NCBI GenBank assembly: GCA_016721005.1 | Contig: JADKJM010000019.1 | Coordinates: forward strand, 186,001 to 250,000 | DNA: 64,000 nt | Reading direction: 5' to 3' | From: Flavobacteriales bacterium | Lineage (GTDB): Bacteria; Bacteroidota; Bacteroidia; Flavobacteriales_F; PHOS-HE28 | Shown: piece after piece, positions 17,987 to 26,702 of the stretch | How the letters are laid out: the number at the start of each line of letters is the position of its first letter | Numbering within the stretch: position 1 is the first letter of the stretch | Position numbers and translations under genes: made by a program | Notes under the pieces: generated by a model | The model's database searches: none | Seen by the model: the letters and a program-made list of their open reading frames with translations, nothing else | Told to the model about the DNA's origin: nothing

Positions 17987-19207
17987 TTAGGTCCTCCTGT
18001 TCGCCAGTAACACCGGCGCCTGCCCATCAAACGGGTTGTCCATGCGACCGATGCTGTGCGCATCCATGCCGCTCGCGCGCATCACGGTGCGGTCGCCGAA
18101 ACGTTTGCGGATGCGATCCATCGCCTGGTAGAGGTCCATCGCCTCTTGCGTGTCGGTGAAGGCATCCATCTGGTGGCCACCGCCAACAAGATGGCTGAAG
18201 CGCACGCCCACCAGACGGATCCGCTGGCGCCGATCGTACAGCGCGCGGAAGAGATCGTGGATCAGCGGCAGGATGATGTGGTCGCACGCGGTGTAGCCGA
18301 TGCGCACTTGCCGCGTGTGCGTGTTCATGTCGGCGTAGCGGATCTTCACGGCAATGCAACTGGTGAGCTTGCTGCCTTTGCGCAGTTGAAAGGCGAGGCT
18401 CTCGGCCATGGCGGTGAGCAGCCCGCGCAGTTTCACCACATCGATGGTGTCGCGTGAGAACGTGCGTTCGGTGCTGATGCTCTTGCGCTCGTGCCATGCG
18501 ATCACCGGGCTGTCATCGATGCCGTTCGCTTTGCGCCACAGCACCGGGCCGTGTTCGCCGAGCAAGCGTTGCATCAGGTCCACCTGCAATTCCTGCATGG
18601 TGTGGATCCTCGCCACGCCCATGCTGCGCAGCAAGTGCGCGGTCTTGCCGCCCACGCCGGGGATGCGTTCGATGGGCATGGGTGCGAGGAAGGGTTTCTC
18701 GGTTCCGCCGGGTACTTGCAGTTGGCCATCGGGCCGGTGCTTGGCCTCGCCGGTAGCCACCTTGCTCACGGTCTTGTTGATGGAGAGGCCGAGCGAGTTG
18801 GGCAGTCCGCTCTCCTTGATGATGCGTTGCCGCAGTTCGGTGGCCATCTTCCAACTGCCGTGGAAACGGTCGGTACCGCTCAGGTCCACATAGAACTCGT
18901 CCACGCTGCTCTTCTCGAACAGCGGCACATGCGCGCGGATGATCTCCGTCACCTCATCGCTCTTCTTCAAGTAAGCACCACTGTCGCCACGCAGGATGAT
19001 CGCCTCCGGACACAGTTGCTTGGCCATCTTCATCGGCATGGCACTGCGCACGCCGAACGCACGCGCTTCATAACTGCATGAGGCCACTACGCCGCGGTCG
19101 CTGTCGGCACCGATCAGCACGGGCCGGCCGATCAACTTCGGTTCGCGCAGGCGTTCCACCGAAACGAAGAAGGTATTCAGGTCCAGATGTAGGATCGTTC
19201 GTTCCAT
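17987..19207 (-). CDS. dinB: DNA polymerase IV (Y-family)
   Basis: A translesion polymerase of 406 residues. The catalytic motifs are ILHLDLNTFFVSVE at the N-terminus (metal-binding Asp) and SSVDEFYVDLSG (about 100), a slight variant of the usual S-x-DE-x-Y-x-D. The thumb helix-hairpin-helix is IPGVGGKTAHLLRSMGV and the little-finger domain starts near ISTERTFSRDT. The start at 19207 (MERTILHLDLN) fits the family; an upstream ATG at 19225 would add six residues. The 3' end (17991-18023) is duplicated at 16303-16335. Confidence 0.93.
   Translation of the reverse strand: MERTILHLDLNTFFVSVERLREPKLIGRPVLIGADSDRGVVASCSYEARAFGVRSAMPMKMAKQLCPEAIILRGDSGAYLKKSDEVTEIIRAHVPLFEKSSVDEFYVDLSGTDRFHGSWKMATELRQRIIKESGLPNSLGLSINKTVSKVATGEAKHRPDGQLQVPGGTEKPFLAPMPIERIPGVGGKTAHLLRSMGVARIHTMQELQVDLMQRLLGEHGPVLWRKANGIDDSPVIAWHERKSISTERTFSRDTIDVVKLRGLLTAMAESLAFQLRKGSKLTSCIAVKIRYADMNTHTRQVRIGYTACDHIILPLIHDLFRALYDRRQRIRLVGVRFSHLVGGGHQMDAFTDTQEAMDLYQAMDRIRKRFGDRTVMRASGMDAHSIGRMDNPFDGQAPVLLANRRT
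17991..18023 (+). repeat. dinB 3'-end copy of a 33-bp direct repeat
   Basis: Matches 16303-16335 at 31 of 33 positions in the same orientation. The 1.7-kb interval between the copies holds two genes and the 27-bp inverted repeat. Confidence 0.7.
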
Positions 19208-19402
19208 GGCGTTGGGGCGCATCATGATGCGCCCTTACAGATCGAGGTGAAGGATGGTGCGTTGGTCGCGAGCAAGCATGTTCAAGGCCTGGACGGTTTA
19301 TCCGTCGATCTGGATGGCTAGAAAGTAGGCAGTCCGGCGGCTCCTTCCACACGCCCTCGAACGCCTTCCACTTCAACCCATGGAACCTCGCCTCATCCTC
19401 AG

Positions 19403-19441
19403 TATCTTTGGGGCCGCGTCATTGTTTAGAACAATTCCAAA
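19403..19441 (+). promoter_or_regulatory. Likely suf operon promoter with palindromic operator
   Basis: TATCTTTG at 19403-19410 fits the Bacteroidota -7 box TAnnTTTG. Fifteen nt downstream, TTTAGAACAATTCCAAA (19425-19441) is an imperfect palindrome (TTTxGAA...TTCxAAA) placed where a repressor would block initiation, 6 nt before sufA. An iron- or Fe-S-responsive regulator is a reasonable guess, but none is identified here. Confidence 0.45.
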
Positions 19442-19447
19442 TAAGCC

Positions 19448-19774
19448 ATGATCAAGGTCAGTGAGAATGCCAAGACCGAGGTGACCAAGCTCCTCGGCAT
19501 GGAAGGCCGTGGGCCGCAGCACTTTGTACGCGTGGGCGTAAAGGGCGGTGGCTGCTCCGGCCTCATGTACGACCTCATCTTCGACAACGAGATGAAGGAC
19601 GGCGACAAGGTTTTTGAGGACAACGGCGTGAAGGTGGTCATCGACAAGAAGAGCATGCTCTACCTGCTCGGCACCACGCTGGATTTCAGCGGCGGCCTCA
19701 ACGGCAAGGGCTTCCAGTTCATCAACCCCAACGCAAGCCGGACCTGCGGGTGTGGCGAGAGCTTTTCAATCTAA
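19448..19774 (+). CDS. sufA: SufA/IscA-type Fe-S cluster carrier
   Basis: An A-type carrier that accepts Fe-S clusters from the SufBCD scaffold and passes them to apo-proteins. 108 residues with the three diagnostic cysteines: GGGCSGL (about 36) and SRTCGCGESFSI at the C-terminus. It is the first gene of the suf operon, just downstream of a probable promoter and palindromic operator, and is separated from sufB by a 113-nt gap filled with an inverted repeat. Confidence 0.95.
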   Translation: MIKVSENAKTEVTKLLGMEGRGPQHFVRVGVKGGGCSGLMYDLIFDNEMKDGDKVFEDNGVKVVIDKKSMLYLLGTTLDFSGGLNGKGFQFINPNASRTCGCGESFSI

Positions 19775-19790
19775 GAACGCGAATGACGCA

Positions 19791-19877
19791 TACCGCAAAG
19801 AACACGAAGGACACAAAGGGGCTCATCGACGCTCGCATTGCGCATTTCACTTTGTGCTCTTTGCGCCCTTTGCGGTA
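19791..19877. repeat. Imperfect inverted repeat between sufA and sufB
   Basis: TACCGCAAAGAACACGAAGG... (19791-19819) faces ...GCGCCCTTTGCGGTA (to 19877). The outer 10 bp pair perfectly and the rest with several mismatches or G-U pairs. The word ACCGCAAAGAACAC with its mirror CTTTGCGGT is a recurrent intergenic repeat style that I recognise from Bacteroidota. Confidence 0.75.
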
Positions 19878-19887
19878 GAACTTCCAA

Positions 19888-21336
<1,449 letters not shown>

Positions 21337-21350
21337 GAAGAGTTGAAGAG

Positions 21351-21835
21351 TTACGTGTTGACGTGTTACGTGTTGCGCGTTCTTGAAACACAGAGATCAT
21401 GGCCACCATCAAGGAGTTTGAGGATCTGGATACTTGGAAGGATGCGCGTGCGCTGAACAAGAGGATCTACACGATCACTCGTCGCAAGGTGTTCAAAGAA
21501 GACCCCGATCTGCTTCGTCAGATCCGTAGGGCATCAGTATCCGTAATGTCGAACATCGCGGAAGGATTCGAGCGGAACAACAATAACTTCTTCATCAACT
21601 TCCTGACGATCGCGAAGGGCTCCGCCGGGGAGGTTCGCTCACAGCTTTGCTGCTGCCGCGATGGCGAGTTCATTGATGAGAAGGAGTTCTCTCCGTTGAA
21701 GGCGGAAGCAAAGGCTTTGGGTGAACGATCGGAAAGTTCATATCCTACCTCGAAGGCTATCAGTCACAGAAAGGCAACAAGAGCCGCACGACCGTCGCGG
21801 GCCGAACACGCAACACGTAACACCTCAACACGTAA
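21351..21835. mobile_element. Four-helix-bundle cassette bounded by 30-bp inverted repeats, inserted in the suf operon
   Basis: The left arm 21351-21380 (TTACGTGTTGACGTGTTACG followed by TGTTGCGCGT) and right arm 21806-21835 pair at 28 of 30 positions. Between them is a single gene for a four-helix-bundle protein that starts 18 nt inside the left arm and whose stop codon lies within the right arm. The 485-bp unit separates sufB from sufC, normally neighbours. Transcribed as part of the operon mRNA it could close a long stem, as 23S rRNA intervening sequences with related proteins do. The mobile status is inferred. Confidence 0.6.
21399..21820 (+). CDS. Four-helix bundle protein (S23/IVP family), one-base deletion as sequenced
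   Basis: It starts MATIKEFEDLDTWKDARALN and carries the family signature RQIRRASVSVMSNIAEGFER, then NFFINFLTIAKGSAGEVRSQ. After KAEAKALGE the frame breaks at about 21724; restoring one A (GAACG to GAAACG) gives TIGKFISYLEGYQSQKGNKS and a stop at 21818-21820, for a typical length of about 140 residues. Without correction the frame runs to 21884, overlapping sufC. The stretch SQLCCCRDGEF may hide compensating indels, since relatives have an aliphatic segment there. The gene is enclosed by 30-bp inverted repeats. The function of the family is not established. Confidence 0.82.
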
Positions 21836-21849
21836 CGCATTTGCATTCC

Positions 21850-22596
<747 letters not shown>

Positions 22597-22597
22597 C

Positions 22598-22642
22598 CGA
22601 TCAGAAGATGAGGCGATCAGACGATCAGAAAATGGAAATGCC
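22598..22642 (+). repeat. GATCAGACGATCAGA repeat in the sufC-sufD junction
   Basis: CGATCAGAAGATGAGGCGAT followed by CAGACGATCAGAAAATGGAAATGCC. It begins 2 nt after the sufC stop and ends immediately before a GTG codon in frame with sufD. Its 3' 20 nt match the copy inside dnaE (5616-5635) at 18 positions. Confidence 0.65.
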
Positions 22643-22657
22643 GTGAGTACCGCAACG

Positions 22658-23908
22658 ATGACCGACCCTAAGGCGGCAGTGCTTCACCTGTTGGAAGGCA
22701 GTACTTGGCCCGGTGCGGCTGAAGCCTTGGCACAGGTCAACACATTGCCGATCCCCGGAACCAGGACCGAGGCGTGGAAATACACACGCGTTGGCAAGCT
22801 GTTCAACCAGAACTACGCCGCGCCGCATGGTGATGCGGCGGTGACACTACCAGCGCGATTGCCATTCGAAGTCACATGTATCGTCTTCGTGAACGGCCAT
22901 TTCCGCACGGATCTAAGCGATGATCTCAAAGCGCAGAAAGGCCTGGTCATCGACAGCCTGAGCAAGCACCTCTCCCACGGCCCGGTGAAGGAGCATTACG
23001 GCAACATTGCTCCGATCAACGGCCGTCTCTTCACCGCGATGAACGCCGCCGCACCAACCGATGGCCTGATCCTGCTGGTGACCAAGGACGTGAAAGTGGA
23101 GAAGCCGATCCACGTACTGAACGTGATCACCGATGAGAAGGCCTTGATCCAACCGCGCGACCTGTTGATGCTCCACGAAGACGCCGAGGCCGAAGTGATC
23201 TTCGAGACCGTCGGCAAAAACGTTGGCGGGAGTCTGATCAACGCCGTGCGCAAAAGCATGGTAGGAGAAGGCGCACGCCTCACGATCCACTTGCTTCAGA
23301 ACGCTGCTGGCGGACCTTCCATGATCGGGCTGGACGGTGTGCAAGTACACGCCAAGGGTCACTTCAGCATAGACACCACCACCTTGGAAGGCGCGTTGGT
23401 GCGCAACGAAGTACACATCGCATTGGCCGGTCCGGACGCACATGCCGAGCTGAATGGTGTGTATGTCTTGAACGGCACTACGCACTGCGACAACCACACC
23501 TACATCGGGCACGATGTGCCCGATTGTACCAGCGACGAATTGTACAAAGGCATCATAGCGGAGAAGGGCACAGGCGTCTTCAACGGCAAGGTGTACGTGA
23601 AGCAGGATGCACAACGCACCCGCGCCTACCAGAGCAACGCGAACATCCTCCAAGGCGATGACGCGCGCATCTTCACCAAACCCGAGCTGGAGATCTACGC
23701 CGACGACGTGAAGTGCAGCCACGGATGTACCATCGGGCGCTTCGATGAGCAAGGCATGTTCTACCTGCGTTCACGCGGGGTGAGCGAGGCCGAAGCGAAG
23801 AAGATGATGGCGCATGCGTTCATGAATGATGTGTTGGAGCGGATCTCGAACACGGACTGGCGAGAACATCTCGCGGGGTTGATCGACAAGAAACTGGAAA
23901 CGCTGTGA
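22658..23908 (+). CDS. sufD: Fe-S cluster assembly protein SufD
   Basis: The SufB paralogue completing the SufBC2D scaffold; 416 residues from the ATG at 22658. Conserved elements are RTEAWKYTRV near the N-terminus, VFVNGHFRTDLS, the beta-helix core (VQVHAKGHFSIDTTTLEGAL, ELNGVYVLNGTTHCDNHTYI) and the C-terminal SDELYKGIIAEKGTGVFNGK, KCSHGCTIGRFDEQGMFYLRSRG. In-frame starts exist at GTG 22643 and ATG 22589, but translation from 22589 would read the repeat element as MRDRSEDEAIRRSENGNA, which is not SufD-like. A perfect 30-bp inverted repeat follows before sufS. Confidence 0.95.
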   Translation: MTDPKAAVLHLLEGSTWPGAAEALAQVNTLPIPGTRTEAWKYTRVGKLFNQNYAAPHGDAAVTLPARLPFEVTCIVFVNGHFRTDLSDDLKAQKGLVIDSLSKHLSHGPVKEHYGNIAPINGRLFTAMNAAAPTDGLILLVTKDVKVEKPIHVLNVITDEKALIQPRDLLMLHEDAEAEVIFETVGKNVGGSLINAVRKSMVGEGARLTIHLLQNAAGGPSMIGLDGVQVHAKGHFSIDTTTLEGALVRNEVHIALAGPDAHAELNGVYVLNGTTHCDNHTYIGHDVPDCTSDELYKGIIAEKGTGVFNGKVYVKQDAQRTRAYQSNANILQGDDARIFTKPELEIYADDVKCSHGCTIGRFDEQGMFYLRSRGVSEAEAKKMMAHAFMNDVLERISNTDWREHLAGLIDKKLETL

Positions 23909-23923
23909 CCGCAGGAATACACT

Positions 23924-24042
23924 TAACCGCGGAGAGCGCAGAGAACCGCAGAGAAATGCGAAAGACAACGGCAACAAATGGTGACCATGTGAGCAAAACC
24001 CGCATTGTTGACCTCTGCGGTTCTCTGCGCTCTCCGCGGTTA
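23924..24042. repeat. 30-bp perfect inverted repeat between sufD and sufS
   Basis: The arm 23924-23953 (TAACCGCGGAGAGCGCAGAG followed by AACCGCAGAG) is the exact reverse complement of 24013-24042, with a 59-nt loop that contains further complementary AATGCG/CGCATT. Its CTCTGCGGTTCTCTGCGC wording is one I recognise from dispersed bacterial repeats. It fills most of the 148-nt sufD-sufS gap. Confidence 0.92.
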
Positions 24043-24056
24043 CCGCATTCGCATTC

Positions 24057-25316
24057 ATGAGCACCTCAACATCTTCTGCGGTAAAAGCGGCCTTCGACAT
24101 CGAGGAGATCCGTGCGCAATTCCCGATCCTGAAGGAGCTGGTGCATGGCAAGCCGCTCGTGTACTTCGACAATGCCGCCACCAGCCAAAAGCCACGTCGC
24201 GTGATCAAGGCGGAAAGCACCTACTACGCGACGATCAATGCCAACGTACACCGCGGCGTGCATACGCTGAGCACCAAGGCCACCGAAGCGCAAGAGGCTT
24301 CACGCGAGACCATTCGTACCCACCTCAACGCGAAGCACGCGCACGAGGTGATCTTCACCAGTGGCACTACCGCTAGTATCAATCTCGCTGCGAACAGTCT
24401 TGGTCAACTGCTGCTGAAGAAGGGCGACGAAGTGGTGATCAGCGGTATGGAGCACCACAGCAACATCGTGCCTTGGCAACTGGCGTGCGAGCGACATGGA
24501 GCGGTGTTGAAGGTGATCCCGATTTCGGAAAGTGGGGAGTGGGATTTCCCATCAGCTAATCAGCTGATCAGTTCATCAGCTAATAGAGTCCGCATCCTCG
24601 CGATCTCGCATGTGAGCAACACGCTTGGCACGATCAATCCGGTGAAAGAACTGGTCGCGGAAGCGAAGAAGCGCGGCATCGTGACAGTGGTGGATGGCGC
24701 ACAGGCTGTGCCGCATTTGAAGGTGGATGTGCAGGACCTCGGCTGCGACTTCTATGCGTTCAGCGGGCATAAAGCCTACGGCCCAACCGGCATCGGCGTG
24801 TTGTACGGCCGTGAAGAGTTGCTTGAGAAAATGCCGCCCTGGCAAGGCGGTGGCGAGATGATCGACCAGGTCACGCTGGAGAAAAGCACTTGGGCGAAGT
24901 TGCCTTTCAAGTTCGAGGCGGGCACGCCGAACATCGCGGGTATCATCGGCTTGGGCGAAGCCATTCGCTGGATGAACGACTACGACCTCGTAGCCATGGC
25001 CGCCCACGAGCGAACGTTGCGCGAACACGCGACCAAGGAATTGCTCGCCATTGAAGGACTGCGCATCATCGGTACAGCGAAGGAGAAAGTGGGTGTGGTC
25101 AGCTTCGTGATCGACGGCGTGCATCACTACGACCTCGGCACCTTGCTCGACCAGCAGGGTATTGCGGTACGCACGGGCCACCACTGCACGCAACCATTGA
25201 TGGAGCGCTTCGGTGTGAGTGGAACGACACGGGCCAGCTTTGCGTGTTTCAATACGAACGCGGAAGTGGATGCGATGGTGGCCGCGACGAAGAAGGCTGT
25301 GAAGATGCTGCGATGA
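24057..25316 (+). CDS. sufS: Cysteine desulfurase SufS
   Basis: A PLP-dependent enzyme converting cysteine to alanine and an enzyme-bound persulfide passed to SufE. 419 residues: YFDNAATSQKP near the N-terminus, TSGTTASINLAA, EHHSNIVPWQ, PLP lysine in AFSGHKAYGPTG, and catalytic cysteine in RTGHHCTQPLMERFG. Around residues 163-178 the sequence WDFPSANQLISSSANRV is encoded by a CAGCTAATCAGCTGATCAG-type repeat in place of the usual charged helix before ILAISHVSNTLG. The stop overlaps the sufE start (ATGA). Confidence 0.97.
   Translation: MSTSTSSAVKAAFDIEEIRAQFPILKELVHGKPLVYFDNAATSQKPRRVIKAESTYYATINANVHRGVHTLSTKATEAQEASRETIRTHLNAKHAHEVIFTSGTTASINLAANSLGQLLLKKGDEVVISGMEHHSNIVPWQLACERHGAVLKVIPISESGEWDFPSANQLISSSANRVRILAISHVSNTLGTINPVKELVAEAKKRGIVTVVDGAQAVPHLKVDVQDLGCDFYAFSGHKAYGPTGIGVLYGREELLEKMPPWQGGGEMIDQVTLEKSTWAKLPFKFEAGTPNIAGIIGLGEAIRWMNDYDLVAMAAHERTLREHATKELLAIEGLRIIGTAKEKVGVVSFVIDGVHHYDLGTLLDQQGIAVRTGHHCTQPLMERFGVSGTTRASFACFNTNAEVDAMVAATKKAVKMLR
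24551..24585 (+). repeat. CAGCTAATCAGCTGATCAG-type repeat inside sufS
   Basis: ATCAGCTAATCAGCTGATCA followed by GTTCATCAGCTAATA contains two ATCAGCTAAT words around a self-complementary CAGCTG/TGATCA core. It is translated in frame as SANQLISSSAN. This AT-richer patch differs in composition from its flanks. Confidence 0.6.
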
Positions 25317-25753
25317 CTCAAGTAGGCACCATAGACCAAGCACAGGACGAGGTCATCGATGAGTTCCTGTTCTTCAAGGACTGGCAGGACCGGTATGAAC
25401 ATCTCATTGAATTGGGAAAGGACTTGCCACTAATAGCGCCTGAACGAAAGACCGATGACAACCTAATTCGTGGATGTCAGTCTAGGGTATGGCTCTTTGC
25501 CGAATTGAAAGACGGATCGATCCATTTCAGTGCAGATAGCGATTCGATGATAACCAAAGGCATCGTGTCTCTCCTTGTCCGAATCCTCGACATGAGAAGA
25601 CCTGCCGAGGTCATTAAGATCTCCCTCGCCGATTTATACTCGATTGAACGCATCGGCCTTCGTGAGCATTTATTCACGACCCGCAGCAACGGCTTGGTCG
25701 CGATGCTGGACCAAATGAAACGCTACGCTGTCGCTTACTCCACACAAGCATGA
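25313..25753 (+). CDS. sufE: SufE sulfur acceptor
   Basis: 146 residues. It takes the persulfide sulfur from SufS and delivers it to SufB. The fold starts with IDEFLFFKDWQDRYEHLIELGK, and the active-site cysteine is in NLIRGCQSRVWL (about residue 52). The C-terminus GLVAMLDQMKRYA matches the family. The start at 25313 overlaps the sufS stop, and its own stop overlaps the next start at 25750; tight coupling supports joint function. Base composition is slightly more AT-rich than the neighbours. Confidence 0.95.
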   Translation: MTQVGTIDQAQDEVIDEFLFFKDWQDRYEHLIELGKDLPLIAPERKTDDNLIRGCQSRVWLFAELKDGSIHFSADSDSMITKGIVSLLVRILDMRRPAEVIKISLADLYSIERIGLREHLFTTRSNGLVAMLDQMKRYAVAYSTQA

Positions 25754-26070
25754 CACCCGACGAGAAGAAACAACTGGAGGACCGCGTCATCGACACGCTG
25801 AAAACGGTTTACGACCCGGAGATCCCCGTGGACGTGTACGAGCTGGGCCTGATCTACGAGGTGAACGTCCAGGACAATGCGCACGTGGACGTCAAGATGA
25901 CCTTGACCTCCCCCTCCTGTCCGGTGGCCGAGAGCATGCCGAACGAGGTGGAGCAGAAAGTGGGGCAGACCTATGGTGTGACCAGCGCGAAAGTGGAACT
26001 GACCTTCGAACCGCCCTGGGACCGCACCATGATGAGCGAGGCGGCGCAATTGGAACTGGGGTTCATGTGA
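25750..26070 (+). CDS. sufT: SufT-type Fe-S assembly protein (MIP18/DUF59)
   Basis: 106 residues, a single MIP18-family domain: LKTVYDPEIPVDVYELGLIY, VKMTLTSPSCPVAESMPNEV (conserved Cys) and VELTFEPPWDRTMMSEAAQL. SufT-like proteins act in Fe-S maturation or cluster transfer. It overlaps sufE by 4 nt and is followed by repeat fragments before the DUF2480 gene. The PaaD-type phenylacetate protein is an alternative annotation, but the suf context decides. Confidence 0.92.
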   Translation: MTPDEKKQLEDRVIDTLKTVYDPEIPVDVYELGLIYEVNVQDNAHVDVKMTLTSPSCPVAESMPNEVEQKVGQTYGVTSAKVELTFEPPWDRTMMSEAAQLELGFM

Positions 26071-26074
26071 AGAT

Positions 26075-26155
26075 GGCCTCAGAGACGGTAAAGCGCAGAG
26101 AAGAATTGAACCGCAACGGCGCAACGACGCAACGAACACGCAACGCGAAAGAGGC
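26075..26155. repeat. Repeat-word patch between sufT and the DUF2480 gene
   Basis: A 6-bp GGCCTC/GAGGCC pair (26075-26080, 26150-26155) encloses CGCAGAGAAGAATTGAACCG and serial CGCAACG words. These look like mixed pieces of the palindromic words seen in the other suf junctions. No long perfect stem is present. Confidence 0.4.
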
Positions 26156-26172
26156 CAACACGTAACTGGCTC

Positions 26173-26688
26173 ATGTCGGACGAACCCATCATCAACAAGG
26201 TCGCTTCCAGCGGGATCATCACCCTCGACCTGGAGGAGCTTTACCCACAAGGCGAGCGCCGGGTCTTCGATCTGAAGCCCCTGCTGTGGCAGGAGATCGC
26301 ACTGAAGGAGGATGATCTGCGCGCCTTCGTGAAAGCGCACGATTGGACGCAATACAAAGGCAAGTTCGTCTCGATCCATTGCTCGGCGGATGCCATCATC
26401 CCTACATGGGCCTACATGCTTGTTGCGACAAGCCTTCAACCGCACGCAGTATTCGTAACGCAAGGCGACGCGGAGCAATTGGAGCGCGCCATTTTCACCC
26501 GATTCATTCAGCAGTTGGACATCGCACCCTATTTCGGTGCGCGCATCGTCGTGAAAGGGTGTGGCAAATTTCCGGTGCCACTGAACGCTTATGTGGAACT
26601 GGGCGCGAAGCTGATGCCTGTGGTGAAGTCGCTGATGTTCGGCGAGCCGTGCAGCACCGTGCCGCTGTACAAGGCGCCTAAGGCGTAG
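26173..26688 (+). CDS. DUF2480 family protein
   Basis: 171 residues, cytoplasmic. It begins MSDEPIINKVASSGIITLDL and contains KPLLWQEIALKEDDLRAFVK, VSIHCSADAIIPTWAYMLVA and a C-terminal VVKGCGKFPVPLNAYVEL. It belongs to the DUF2480 family, which is largely restricted to Bacteroidota and often found at the end of suf operons, suggesting a link to Fe-S assembly. Biochemical function unknown. It lies 102 nt after sufT, same strand. Confidence 0.88.
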   Translation: MSDEPIINKVASSGIITLDLEELYPQGERRVFDLKPLLWQEIALKEDDLRAFVKAHDWTQYKGKFVSIHCSADAIIPTWAYMLVATSLQPHAVFVTQGDAEQLERAIFTRFIQQLDIAPYFGARIVVKGCGKFPVPLNAYVELGAKLMPVVKSLMFGEPCSTVPLYKAPKA

Positions 26689-26702
26689 ACTACCTTGGCG
26701 CG

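Noticed and set aside
23924..24042. CRISPR repeat interpretation of the suf junction palindromes
   Set aside because: Each is a single inverted pair without regular spacers or cas genes.
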